Assembly (NCBI GenBank): GCA_963755495.1
Contig: CAVWJS010000006.1
Location: 992,001-1,056,000, forward strand
Direction: 5' to 3'
DNA length: 64,000 nt
Origin: Bog-473 sp963755495
Lineage (GTDB): Bacteria > Actinomycetota > Acidimicrobiia > Acidimicrobiales > RAAP-2
The notes under the pieces were generated by a model, which searched no databases, had not been told where the DNA came from, and saw only the letters and a list, made by a program, of their open reading frames with translations. This document shows positions 9,574 to 18,886 of this stretch, one piece after another. Within the stretch, counting starts at the first letter, position 1, and every line of letters begins with the position of its first letter. Position numbers and translations under genes: made by a program.

Positions 9574-10474
9574 TGGGCCTGCCCCCCTTGCTGACCCGTT
9601 CGGCGGCCCTCTCCGTCTGATCGGCCGCGCTGGCGGCGTGCTTACGGGCGATGAGCGAGGCGAAGCGCTCGGCCACCTCTTCCTCGGGCACCAGGCGGTA
9701 GCCGTCGGCGTCGACCACGGCGATGAGCGGGTAAATGCCCCGCACCAGGTCCGGTCCGCCGGTGGCCGAGTCCTCGTCCGCCGCGTCGTAGAGGGACTGG
9801 ATGGCCAGCTCGACGGCTTCGTCGCGGCCGAGGCCTTCGCGCCAGCCGAGCTTGATGGTCGAGCGGGCGTCGCGCCCGCCCGAGCCGGTGGCCTGGAAGT
9901 CAGTGTCCTCGTAGTGGCCGCCGGTGGCGTCGTAGCTGAAGATGCGCCCGATGCCCCGTGCCGTGTCGTAACCGGCGAAGAGCGGCACCACCACGAGGCC
10001 CTGCATGGCCAGGGGCAGGTTCTGGCGCACCATCTGCGCCAGCTGGTTGGCCTTGCCCTCGAGGGAGAGCGCGGTGCCCTCGACCTTTTCGTAGTGCTCG
10101 AGTTGCACCTGGAAGAGGCGGACCATCTCCACGGCCATGCCTGCTGACCCGGCGATGGCCACGGCGGAGAAACGGTCGGCCGCAAAGACCTTCTCCATGG
10201 AGCGGTGGGCGATGATGTTGCCCATGGTGGCGCGGCGGTCCCCGGCCATGATCACGCCATCGGCGTAGCGAAGGGCGACGACCGTGGTGGCATGAGGGGC
10301 ACCGGCGAAACCGGCCTCGGGACCCGCGCTGATGGCGCCGCCGCTTCGGCTCTCGCCCGGCGCGCCGCCGCCGCTAAGTGGCATGCCGTTGCGTATCACT
10401 GTGCCCGCTTGGCGCAGGAGCCCGACGAAGTCTGGACCCGGATCGCTCTCCGGGGGAAAAAGGGGAAGAGCCAC
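9570..10474 (-). CDS. prcB: Proteasome beta subunit PrcB, stop lost by one-base slip
   Basis: A 62-residue propeptide precedes HATTVVALRYADGVIMAGDR, in which the first Thr (residue 63) is the catalytic Thr1 exposed by self-cleavage. The 20S core made with PrcA degrades pupylated proteins. At 9582-9587 a run of six G on the coding strand is one base short of the frame that ends KGGQAQ and TGA at 9570-9572. As written, the gene would read through prcA out of frame. The corrected length is about 301 residues, normal for the family. The slip lies in a homopolymer, so a sequence error is the simplest reading. Confidence 0.9.
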
Positions 10475-10480
10475 TGGTGA

Positions 10481-10697
10481 CTACTGCCCGCCCTTCTGGA
10501 CGTAGTTACGCACGAACTCCTCGGCGTTGTCCTCAAGCACCTCGTCGATCTCGTCGAGCAGGTCGTCCAGTTCGGCCTTGATCTTCTCGCCACGCTCGGA
10601 GGTGGCGGGCGCTTGCTCCGCTGCCAGCTCGTCGTCGGTCTCCGTCTTGGAGCTGTCCCGGGACGGGCTCTTTCGTAATCTGTTCCTGTTCTGCCAT
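10481..10697 (-). CDS. pup: Prokaryotic ubiquitin-like protein Pup, one frameshift
   Basis: Joined at one extra base near 10670, it reads MAEQEQITKSPSRDSS and so on for 71 residues, with the diagnostic tail FVRNYVQKGGQ. The middle (KIKAELDDLLDEIDEVLEDN) is the Mpa-binding coiled-coil region. Pup ends in Gln, so Dop must deamidate it to Glu before PafA can ligate it. It lies between dop and prcB, as expected. ATG 10697 gives the typical Pup start. Confidence 0.92.
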
Positions 10698-10773
10698 GGA
10701 TTTTCCTTGCCGCCGTTCTTGTTCTCGTCGTTCTCGGGTTCGTCGTTCTCGGGGTTCGTCGTTCTCGGATCGT

Positions 10774-12269
10774 CTAGGAATTCAGTCGGTCCAACAGGTC
10801 CGCCGGCCCTGTGCTCTGGGCCAGGAGTGCGCCCGTGTGTTCGGCCGTTCCCTTCAAGGGATCCATCATAGGGACGCGTCGCAGGGGGTCGGTTCCGATG
10901 TCGAAGACCAGGGAATCCCAGTTGGCGGTCACCACCGCCTCCGGCCAGCGGGCCAGACACTTGCCCCGGAACCAGGCCCGGGTCCCTGGCGGGCGGCTCG
11001 GTCACGGCGAGATCGGTTTCCGCCGGCGTAATCAAGCGGCGCAGGCCCAGGCGCTGGTAGACGGACTTCCCGGCCCGTAGGTCGTGGTATTGCAGGGCCA
11101 GGGCGGCCACCCGGGGGTCGCGCCAGTCACAGTTGTGGCGGTCCTGGTAGGCCAGCAGAAGCTGGCGCTTGGCCACCCAATCCAGGGTGTCGGCCAGGGT
11201 GGCCGGGTCCGACTCGAGGCCCTCGAGGACGTATTCCCAATGCTCGAGGATGAGCGCCCCCACCTGGCCGTCGTCGCCGAGAGCGGTCAGACCGTCATGC
11301 TCGGCGTACTTGCGGGCCGCCTCGAAGAGCTCCCATTGCATTTCGAGCGCAGTGGCGGTGGTGCCATCGGTCAGGGTGAGGCGCCCGCGCCAGAGTGAGG
11401 TCGGCGGACACCTGGTGCAGAGCGCGTACGGGGTCGGCCAGCGTCAGGAGTCTGGTCGGGCCCGCGTCGTCCTCGATCATGGCCAGCACGATGGCCGTCG
11501 TCCCGACCTTCAGCAAGGTGGCGATCTCGGACAGGTTGGCGTCCCCCACGATCACATGGAGGCGGCGGAAGCGGGTGGGGTCGGCGTGGGGCTCGTCGCG
11601 GGTGTTGACGATGGGGCGCTTCAGCGTCGTCTCCAACCCGACGACTTCCTCGAAGAACTCGGCGCGCTGGGAGATCTGAAAGAGGACCTGGTCAGCATCG
11701 AGAGCGGCCGTTTCCACGCCCACCTTGCCGGATCCGGTGAAGATGGTCCTCGATACGAAGTGCGGCACCACGCCGTCGATCACCTTGGCAAACGGTACGG
11801 AGCGATCCATCATGTAGTTCTCGTGGCAGCCGTAGGAGTTGCCCTTGCCGTCAGAATTGTTCTTGTAGACGATCGGTGCCGGCTGGTCCGGGATACGCAG
11901 GGCGGCGGCGATCATGGCGCGTCGCAGTACCTCCTCGCCGGCCTTGTCGTGCACCAGGCATTCGAGCGGGGTGAGGCACTCGGGCGTGGAGTACTCGGGA
12001 TGCGCATGGTCGACGTAGAAACGGGCCCCATTGGTGAGGACGGTGTTGGCCAGGTGGGTCTCGACCATCGGGGCGAGCGAGCCCTCCCGGGCGAAGCCGC
12101 GGGCGTCGTTGCCCGGCGTTTCGTCCTCGAAGTCCCAGCCGATCTTCTGCTCGATGTCCGAGGCGTAGGCGTTCACCAATACCGACGATGCCGCGATGGG
12201 ATTCTGCTCAGCGCCGGGCGAGTGGATCCCGAATTCGGTCTCGATCCCGCACACCTTGATGGTGGCCAC
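10774..12269 (-). CDS. dop: Pup deamidase/depupylase Dop, two frameshifts
   Basis: Starts MATIKVCGIETEFGIHSPGA and keeps the Dop loop region after residue 30, then NSDGKGNSYGCHENYMMDRS and RDEPHADPTRFRRLHVI, shared with PafA. Shifts near 11385 and 10984, each one extra base, join it to LTLTDGTTATALEMQWELFE and then to TRAWFRGKCLARWPEAVVTA. It ends LLDRLNS and TAG at 10774, about 498 residues as in mycobacteria. Dop deamidates Pup-Gln and removes Pup from substrates. The 76-bp gap to pup holds a direct repeat around TTCGTCGTTCTCGG. Confidence 0.9.
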
Positions 12270-12297
12270 GCCCCGACCCTATCGGTCCCGGCCGGTC

Positions 12298-14052
12298 TTA
12301 CAGGTACTGACCGGTGCCCACGCGCTCGATAGAACGACCACCATGCACCTCGCGGTCCTCGGTGAGCAGGGTACGGACATAGACGATGCGCTCCCCCTTT
12401 TTCCCCGAGATGCGCGCCCAGTCGTCGGGGTTGGTCGTATTGGGAAGGTCCTCGTTCTCCTTGTACTCCTGGCGGATCGACTCGAGGAGGTCCGAGGTGC
12501 GGATGCCGCCGGAGTCGCCCGCGATGACGCGCTTGATGGCCAGCTTCTTGGCTCGGCGGACGATGTTCTCGATCATGGCGCCGGAGGCGAAGTCGCGGTA
12601 GTAGAGGATCTCCTTGTCGCCGTTCTGGTAGGTGACTTCGAGGAAGCGGTTCTCGTCGTCCTCGCGATACATCTCGGCCACGGTCTTCTCAATGACGGCT
12701 TGGACCGCCTTGTCGGCATCACCACCACCGAGGCGACTGACCTCATCGGCGTCCAATGGGAGGGCGGACGTGAGGTAACGGCTGAAGATCTGGGCCGCGG
12801 CTTCGGCGTTGGGCCGCTCGATCTTGATCTTCACATCTAGCCGGCCGGGACGCAGGATGGCGGGATCGATCAGATCCTCGCGGTTCGACGCGCCGATCAC
12901 GATGACATCCCTGAGCGATTCCACGCCGTCGATCTCGGCCAGCAGCTGCGGGACGATGGTCGACTCCATGTCGGAGCTGATGCCCGTGCCGCGGGTGCGG
13001 AAGAGCGACTCCATCTCGTCGAAGAACACGATGACCGGCATGCCCTCGTCGGCCTTCTCCCGGGCCCGCTGGAAGACCTGCCGGATCTGCCGCTCCGTCT
13101 CTCCGACGTATTTGTTGAGTAATTCAGGCCCTTTGATGTTGAGGAAGTAACTGCGCACATTGGTATTACCGGTCGACTCCGCCACTTTTTTGGCCAGCGA
13201 GTTGGCAACTGCCTTGGCGATCAGGGTCTTGCCGCAACCTGGAGGGCCGTAGAGCAGGATGCCCTTGGGGGCCGGCAGCGAGTACTGCGCAAAGAGCTCG
13301 CGGTGCAGGTACGGCAACTCGACGGCATCGGTGATGGCCTCGATCTGCGTGTCGAGTCCTCCCACGTCGGCGTACGTGATGTCGGGCACTTCTTCGAGGA
13401 CGAGGTTCTCGCTCTCGAGCTTGGGCAGCTTCTCGATGAGCAGCCCGGTGCGCAGGTCCATGAGGAGCGAGTCGCCGCTGCGCAGTTTGACGTCGAGCAT
13501 CTCCTCGGAGAGCTCAGCCACGCGCTCTTCGTCGGCGCGGGCGAACACGACGCAGCGACGCTTGTCCTCGAGTTGCTCCTTGAGGGTGACCACCTCGCCG
13601 GAGAGCTCTCCGTCCCGGACGAGGACCACGTTCAGTGACTCGTTCAACACGACCTCGTTGCCCTTGTGGATTTGGCCCGGGTCGATGTCGGGGTGAAGGG
13701 TGACCCTCATTTTGCGTCCGCTCGAGAACACGTCGACCGTGCCGTCCTCGTTGACGCCGAGGAAAGTTCCGTAGGCGGCCGGGGGCTGGGTCAGTTTCTC
13801 GACTTCTTCCCTCAGGGAGGCCAGCTGCTCCTTGGCCTGCTGGAGGGTGAAGGTCAGCTTCTCGTTCTGCGAGGTGGCGTGGGCCAGCTGACCTTTGCTC
13901 TCGAGGAGGCGCTCCTCGAGAGCCTGCACCCGACCAGGGCTTTCCTGCAGACGGCGGCGGAGCGCGTGGATCTCGTCCTCGGCATCGGCCAGCTCAGATC
14001 GCAGGGCCTCGGCCTGGATGGCAAGGTCGTTGGAGTCCGGGGTATTGCTCAC
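12298..14052 (-). CDS. arc: Proteasome-activating AAA ATPase Arc/Mpa
   Basis: 584 residues from GTG 14052, with an alternative GTG at 14061. An N-terminal coiled coil (about residues 5-85) binds Pup. OB-type interdomains follow (GTFLGVNEDGTVDVF, then GELSGEVVTLKEQL). The AAA module has Walker A GPPGCGKT, Walker B VIVFFDEMESLF and the sensor region GASNREDLID. The C-terminal GQYL is the Tyr-Leu tail that opens the 20S gate. It unfolds pupylated proteins and feeds them to PrcAB. It is the first gene of the locus and has no frameshift. Dop follows after 28 bp. Confidence 0.95.
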   Translation of the reverse strand: MSNTPDSNDLAIQAEALRSELADAEDEIHALRRRLQESPGRVQALEERLLESKGQLAHATSQNEKLTFTLQQAKEQLASLREEVEKLTQPPAAYGTFLGVNEDGTVDVFSSGRKMRVTLHPDIDPGQIHKGNEVVLNESLNVVLVRDGELSGEVVTLKEQLEDKRRCVVFARADEERVAELSEEMLDVKLRSGDSLLMDLRTGLLIEKLPKLESENLVLEEVPDITYADVGGLDTQIEAITDAVELPYLHRELFAQYSLPAPKGILLYGPPGCGKTLIAKAVANSLAKKVAESTGNTNVRSYFLNIKGPELLNKYVGETERQIRQVFQRAREKADEGMPVIVFFDEMESLFRTRGTGISSDMESTIVPQLLAEIDGVESLRDVIVIGASNREDLIDPAILRPGRLDVKIKIERPNAEAAAQIFSRYLTSALPLDADEVSRLGGGDADKAVQAVIEKTVAEMYREDDENRFLEVTYQNGDKEILYYRDFASGAMIENIVRRAKKLAIKRVIAGDSGGIRTSDLLESIRQEYKENEDLPNTTNPDDWARISGKKGERIVYVRTLLTEDREVHGGRSIERVGTGQYL

Positions 14053-14119
14053 TGCATTCACCCTAGCCCTGGGGTAGGGCCTGGCAACCCTCATGCTGTC
14101 GCCGGGCCTTCCCGGGCGC

Positions 14120-15514
14120 CTAGGTCCAGCCAGCCATGAGGGGTGATCGACCCATGGCGGCCCACGTGGCGTGGGCCGGCGGTACCGAGGTGGGTGAGGC
14201 AGCCGACGTCGCTGCCGCGCACGGGGTCGGCGCGAACGTGGCCAGTAGGGGCAGCTTTGGCACCTTGGTGACGGGGTGGGTGAAGTTGAGGAGTGTGGCG
14301 AGGTTGCCGGGGTCACCGGTCGCGTGTGACGCGTCGCGGGCCGTGAGTGGGTGCAGGCCCCAGCGCCACTCGATCAGCTTGAGCACCGAGGTGTGGTCGT
14401 AGAAATTGTGGTTGACCGCGGGCTGTCTGTTGCTGCCGATTCCCCCGATGCGGCTGAAGGGCGAGACGACGATGCAGGGCACCCGGAACCCCGACAGCAC
14501 CTGTTCGTCCGCGTTGAGATCGGTGTCCATTCCACTGGCCGGTCTGGCGCCGATGGTCACCCCGGCCGTGATGCGGCGCGGCACCACGTGATCGAAGAAG
14601 CCGCCCCATTCGTCGTAGTTGATGACGAGCACGGTCTTTTGCCATCCCGGTCCGGTCGTGACGGCGTGAAAGACCTGTGACAAGAAGGCATCGCCGGCGC
14701 GGATGTCGGCCAGGGGGTGATCGTCGCCGGATGTCCCGTCGGCCTCACCGCCGAACCTGGGGTCCACGAAGGACACGTTGGGTAGTGTGCCTGCTGCCGC
14801 ATCGCTGACGAATTGCGAGAATTTGGCGGCAATTGGTAAGTATTTGAGTCCCCACAGCGCGACGAACGGGACATCGCAGTAGTAGTAGCGACCGGAGGGA
14901 CCGTCACTTTTGTTGAGCTGGTCCCAAATGGTGGGGAGCCGGGAGAGCGTCAGGGCATCGGTGAGGCGATCGGTCTGCGCCGAGTGCGCAAAGAAACGAT
15001 TGGGGTAGGTCGGCCCCAAAATCGAACAGAAATACCGATCACACGTGGTGTACGACTGCGCCAAACGGCTCATGAACGGACGGTCTGCGGCCTCGTAGTA
15101 ACTGATGGCGAACGAGTCGTTCTCGGTGTCGGAGAGGAAGCCGTTCATGCGGCCCTGGTTGTATTGGTAGCGGCCTCCCGAATAGGAATGGTCCGGGTCC
15201 TTGAATCCGCAGCCGCTCAACTGCGTCTGGTGATACGTCGCTTGACTCGCTCCACGTTGATCCGGGTACTCAAGCCCGGCTTGGCGGCCGTCGGCATGGG
15301 GCAGCCAGCCCAGGAAATGGTCGAAGCTTCGGTTCTCCATCATCACGACCACGACGTGCTCGATGCCGGACTCCGCCGGCGGCGGGAGCGCGTGCCTGGC
15401 CGCAAGGGCGCCATATTGGGAAGCACCGGCGCCGCTGGCCCCCAGGTCCCCCACGAAGATGGCCCCGGCAGCTCCCAGGGCGCCCTTGACGAACGTCCGT
15501 CGGTCCACTGTCAC
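14120..15514 (-). CDS. Tat-exported phosphoesterase (phospholipase C/acid phosphatase family)
   Basis: GTG 15514 gives VTVDRRTFVKGALGAAG, a twin-arginine signal, so export by the Tat genes of this window is likely. The mature part carries ESGIEHVVVVMMENRSFDHF, the N-terminal active-site motif of the bacterial phospholipase C and phosphoesterase family. It also has HSYSGGRYQYNQGRMNGF, INYDEWGGFFDHVVPR and VPCIVVSPFSRIGG, conserved metal-site regions. About 464 residues. It probably cleaves phosphate esters or phospholipids outside the membrane; substrate unknown. An upstream in-frame ATG at 15559 is less likely because it displaces the signal. Confidence 0.88.
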   Translation of the reverse strand: MTVDRRTFVKGALGAAGAIFVGDLGASGAGASQYGALAARHALPPPAESGIEHVVVVMMENRSFDHFLGWLPHADGRQAGLEYPDQRGASQATYHQTQLSGCGFKDPDHSYSGGRYQYNQGRMNGFLSDTENDSFAISYYEAADRPFMSRLAQSYTTCDRYFCSILGPTYPNRFFAHSAQTDRLTDALTLSRLPTIWDQLNKSDGPSGRYYYCDVPFVALWGLKYLPIAAKFSQFVSDAAAGTLPNVSFVDPRFGGEADGTSGDDHPLADIRAGDAFLSQVFHAVTTGPGWQKTVLVINYDEWGGFFDHVVPRRITAGVTIGARPASGMDTDLNADEQVLSGFRVPCIVVSPFSRIGGIGSNRQPAVNHNFYDHTSVLKLIEWRWGLHPLTARDASHATGDPGNLATLLNFTHPVTKVPKLPLLATFAPTPCAAATSAASPTSVPPAHATWAAMGRSPLMAGWT

Positions 15515-15765
15515 GAGAATGCCGCCCTTTCCTCCGCTCGCAGCCCCTTTGGCGCCCACATCATCCCTGAGGAACGGTCGGCAGTCAGGACGTTTCGGGG
15601 CTGTCTTGGAACCGTCTTGGAACCGCAGGAAGCGCCCATGACGGGATGGATCCGGGACGGCGACTAATATGAAAGCCCAGCACGTGATGTTGACGGCGTT
15701 GGGGTCGCTTCGTTACGGTCCCCTACGCCGTCGGGCGGGTCACTATCGAGGAGAGAGACAACGAC

Positions 15766-16005
15766 ATGAAGGTCTGGATCGACCAGGATCTCTGCACAGG
15801 CGATGGACTGTGCGAGGAGATCGCACCGGCCGTGTTCACTCTTCTTGACGATGGTCTCGCCTATGTGAAGGAAGAAGACGGTTCGGTCAAGGATGACCCG
15901 GGCGGTTCGGCCGGTATGGCTGTCGTGCCGGGCGACCTCGAAGAGGCCGTTGTCGAAGCCTCTGAGGAATGTCCCGGGGAGTGCATCTTCATCGAGCGCG
16001 ACTGA
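15766..16005 (+). CDS. Ferredoxin (3Fe-4S or 4Fe-4S single-cluster type)
   Basis: 79 acidic residues starting MKVWIDQDLCTGDGLCEEIA. The cysteine pattern is C-x5-C near the start, then ECPGEC near the end. This fits the small actinobacterial ferredoxins that usually serve cytochromes P450 or other oxygenases. A purine-rich GAGGAGAGAGAC lies just ahead of the ATG. No P450 is adjacent, so the partner is unknown. A strong hairpin terminator begins at its stop codon. Confidence 0.9.
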   Translation: MKVWIDQDLCTGDGLCEEIAPAVFTLLDDGLAYVKEEDGSVKDDPGGSAGMAVVPGDLEEAVVEASEECPGECIFIERD

Positions 16006-16033
16006 GGCGTCGCGTCGGGTCTTTCGACGCCTC
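16004..16033 (+). terminator. Hairpin terminator after ferredoxin
   Basis: A perfect 9-bp stem (GAGGCGTCG at 16004-16012, CGACGCCTC at 16025-16033) with a 12-nt loop overlaps the ferredoxin stop. It is followed by a T-run (GTTTTTCC near 16044). Confidence 0.65.
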
Positions 16034-16069
16034 CGACTGTTCCGTTTTTCCCTGGCACGCTCGCCTGAA

Positions 16070-16086
16070 GCGTCTCTTTCAGACGC
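16070..16086 (-). terminator. Short hairpin at end of CoA-transferase gene
   Basis: GCGTCT, loop CTTTC, AGACGC form a perfect 6-bp stem that spans the stop codon of the convergent CoA-transferase gene. No clear T-run follows on the minus strand. Confidence 0.35.
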
Positions 16087-17299
16087 CCCAGCGATAGTTC
16101 TCGTCGGGCCAGTAGACCACCCCGCGATCGTGGAGATCGCCGATAGCGGCGTTGTCGTAGCCCATCTCGGCCAGGATCTCCTGAGTGTCCTGGCCGACCA
16201 TCGGCGTGGGACGTTCCTGTCGACCCGGGGTGTCGCTGAAGGTGATCAGGTTGCCGAACTGGCGGACTCGCCCGAGAAGAGGGTGTTCGTACTCGGTCAC
16301 CAGCCCGAGGCGGTCGAGGTCCTCGTCGAAGAGGATGCGTCTCGCCGTCCCACGTGTCGACGGAGATCTCCACCGGCACCCCGTTGGCGCGCAGCGCCCT
16401 GCGCCAGTTGACGGCCATGTCGCGCGTGAACGCCTCGGTAAGCGCCGACGTGAGCTCGACGTGGTGTTGTTCCCGCAACTCGCCGGTGGCGAATCGGGGG
16501 TCATCGAGTAACCCGGGAATCCGCAGCGCCTGGCACAGCGGCTCCCAATGCTCTTCGTGCAGTGCGGCTAGCTGCAGCCAACCGTCCTGGGTCTCGTAGA
16601 GCCGGTAGAGGGCGGCAGAGCCCAGCTGGTCACGATCGAGTACCGGCCGCTCGGTGAGGGGGTGCCGTCGGCGGCCAGCCAGGAGTCTGCCGTATAGAGC
16701 ATGGAGCCATGGAAGATCGAGGACCACAGGAACTGGCCCTCGCCGGTGCGGTTGCGGTGGTAGAGCGCGATCAGCAGCGCGGTCACCGACGGCATGGCCG
16801 AGGCCACGTCGCCGTGGCCATAGCGGTACCACATGCGGCGGGTTGCCCTCGGCGACCGGCCCCTGCTCCCACTCGATGCCCGATGCCGCCTGCCCGAGCG
16901 GGTCGAGGCCGCCGAATGTGGCGAGGGGCCCCTCAGGCCCGTACATGAAGGTGTTGCAGTACAAGATGTCGGGCTTGACCGCCCGGCACTGCCTCGTAGC
17001 CGACACCAAGCCGCTCGGCGGTCCCGAGGGTCATGTTGTGGTGGACGATGTCGGCCGTGGCCACGAGCTCGAGGGCGAGCCGGACGCCGTCGGGCTGCTT
17101 GAGGTCGATGGCGATGTCCCGCTTGCCCCGCTGGCAGCCCATGAACGATCCGATGACGGCGCCGCGCATGCCGTCGCCCTCGGGTCGGCTCGACCTTGAT
17201 GACGTCGGCGCCAAGGTCGGCGAGCAGCATCGGCCCGAAGGGGCCGGCCAGGAATTGGCCGAAGTCGACGACCCGCAGGCCATCAAGGGGACCTGGCAT
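16079..17299 (-). CDS. CaiB/BaiF family (class III) CoA-transferase, about five frameshifts
   Basis: Starts MPGPLDGLRVVDFGQFLAGP, then GADVIKVEP, the class III CoA-transferase opening. Later segments in other frames follow in order: KRDIAIDLKQPDGVRLALEL, DILYCNTFMYGPEGP, NRTGEGQFLWSSIFHGSMLY, YETQDGWLQLAALHEEHWEP and TFSDTPGR. It ends DENYRWGV at 16079. Joined length is about 400 residues, normal. Such enzymes move CoA between acyl acids; the substrate is unknown. Its ATG follows the stop of the second CoA-transferase by one base, so the two are an operon and may form one enzyme system. Confidence 0.75.
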
Positions 17300-17300
17300 T

Positions 17301-18457
17301 TCAGATCACCCCTTTCGCCCGAAGGGCGGCGATGCGGTCGTCGTCGTGGCCGAGGGAGCGCAGCACCTCGTCGGTGTGCGCCCCGACGCGTGGTTGGGGG
17401 CCTTGCACCGCGCCAGGCGTCCTGTCGAGGAAGAAGATGGGCCCGATCTGGGTGGTCGGCCCGTGCTCGGGGTCGTCGACCTCGACCACGCCACCGGCGG
17501 TGGCGAGTAGCTGGGGGTGGTCGAAGCGCTCGTGGGGGGCCACGATGGCCTCCCCGCCGAGCCCAGCATCGTGGAGGGCTTCGAGCAGCTCCTGGCGGTC
17601 CCAACGCTTGAAGGCCTCGACGCGGCTCGCCGCATAGGCCTCCCTCTCGTCGGGTGGCAGGGCGAAGGACTCGGCCATGGGGAACTCCTTCGACCCCCAG
17701 GATCGATGCCTCGCTCCGGGTCGGGGTCATGCCCGAGGTGGTCGCAGCGTGGATCCACTCGCCGTTGGCACACTCGAAGATCGAGGCCTGGTGAACGCCG
17801 GCGGGGTGGGACTTGGCCAAGTTGTACTGGCCCTTGTCCGTCCAGTTCCAGATCTGTGTGGTGAGCGACAGCACGCCCTGCAGCAGCGAGATCTCGACGT
17901 GCTGGCCCCGCCCGGTGCGGTCGCGTGCCAGGAGAGCAGCCATGATCCCCATGGGCACGAGGAAGGCGGCCCCGAGGCTGGCCACCGGACTGTGTAGGAA
18001 GACGGGGCCGTTGCGGAAGCTGGTGTTCTCCCACTGCTGGCCGGTGCGGGCGTGCACGAGGGCCTCGTAGCCCGGGGCAGTTCTCGTAGCGCACGCCGGA
18101 TGGCCAGGCCGGGATGGCGCAGTAGACCAAGCGGGGGAATTCCTCGTGCAGGGCTTCGTAATCGAGGCCCAGCCGACCCATGGTGCCCGGCGCGAAGGCC
18201 TCGACGAGCACGTCCGCCGTCGCAAGCAGCTCCCGGAAGACGATGACGCCGTCGGGTTGCTTCAGATCGAGAACGACCGACCGGCGGCTGCGGTTATAGA
18301 CGGTGGAGGCCACCCCGAGGCGGGTCGGTGAGCCACCGGGTGGCTCGACCTTGATCACGTCGGCGCCATGCTCGGCCAGCTGCAGTACGCCAAGAGGTCC
18401 CGCGATGCCACCCGTGAGATCCAGGATGCGAAGCCCTTCGAGGGCCTGGGCGCTCAT
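17301..18457 (-). CDS. CaiB/BaiF family (class III) CoA-transferase, two or more frameshifts
   Basis: Starts MSAQALEGLRILDLTGGIAG, then GADVIKVEPPGGSPTRLG. Next are RRSVVLDLKQPDGVIVFREL and AFAPGTMGRLGLDYEAL. After a shift near 18072 it reads GYEALVHARTGQQ and RTGRGQHVEISLLQGVLSL. After another near 17688 it reads EFPMAESFALPPDERE and ends LRSLGHDDDRIAALRAKGVI. Each shift is one extra G. Joined length is about 385 residues. It overlaps the tiny upstream ORF by an ATGA, and the other family member follows one base after its stop. Degradation of a carboxylic acid is the usual setting; no other pathway genes are present. Confidence 0.75.
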
Positions 18458-18600
18458 GGCGCCACGTGGGTAGGGAGAAAGGTCGCGGCGTTGGCGGCAC
18501 CACGCAGGGTCGCCGGATTGGCGCCGGCGCCGGCGCTGGTGTCGGCGCCGGGTGGCACGATCACCTCACCGGGGTCCGCGTTCAACCTGGGTTTGCTCAT
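18454..18600 (-). CDS. Small ORF coupled to the CoA-transferase pair
   Basis: 48 residues from ATG 18600 (MSKPRLNADPGEVIVPPGAD), then an Ala/Gly-rich stretch ending FLPTHVAP. Its TGA overlaps the ATG of the next gene (ATGA), which suggests translational coupling. It could be a small partner protein or a leader peptide. No family is recognised and the ribosome site is weak. Confidence 0.4.
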   Translation of the reverse strand: MSKPRLNADPGEVIVPPGADTSAGAGANPATLRGAANAATFLPTHVAP

Positions 18601-18695
18601 GGATGCAAACTAACCGGCTGAAACTCCCGGTGCCCGGAGAACGGGGAGCCAGGAGACCGACCAGGCGAGGAGGGGGGATGGCCTCCGAAATCCTT

Positions 18696-18712
18696 ACCGG
18701 CCGGTCGGTTAG
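18696..18712. promoter_or_regulatory. Candidate TetR-type operator upstream of CoA-transferase operon
   Basis: ACCGGCCGGT (18696-18705) is a perfect palindrome inside a longer TTACCGGCCGGTCGGTTAG element. A related half-site, CTAACCGGCTG, lies at 18610-18620, next to the small ORF start. Elements of this type are common targets of TetR-family regulators of acyl-CoA metabolism. Identification rests on pattern only. Confidence 0.4.
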
Positions 18713-18719
18713 TAACTTT

Positions 18720-18770
18720 GGCATCTCGTCCTCGTCGGCATCTCGTCCTCGTCGGCATCTCGTCCTCGCC
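18720..18770. repeat. Three 17-bp tandem repeats
   Basis: The unit GGCATCTCGTCCTCGTC occurs at 18720, 18737 and 18754, the last with one change. It lies in the intergenic region between the CoA-transferase operon promoter and the end of trmI. No function is evident. Confidence 0.9.
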
Positions 18771-18844
18771 GCGTGTCCGGGGTGGTCTTCGACGCCGATG
18801 GCTCCGTCTCGCCATGGCAGCCCGGCAATCCTTCGATTGCTCCA

Positions 18845-18886
18845 GCGGCGGGCGGTGGTTTAGACGCTCAGGCGGCGGGCGGTGGT
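18845..18886. repeat. 15-bp direct repeat flanking the trmI stop
   Basis: GCGGCGGGCGGTGGT occurs at 18845-18859 and 18872-18886, on either side of the trmI stop codon (18860-18862). It is one of several repeats of this genome that sit on gene ends. Confidence 0.8.

Noticed and set aside
18720..18770. CRISPR-like array from the three 17-bp units
   Set aside because: Units are directly adjacent without spacers; it is a simple tandem repeat.
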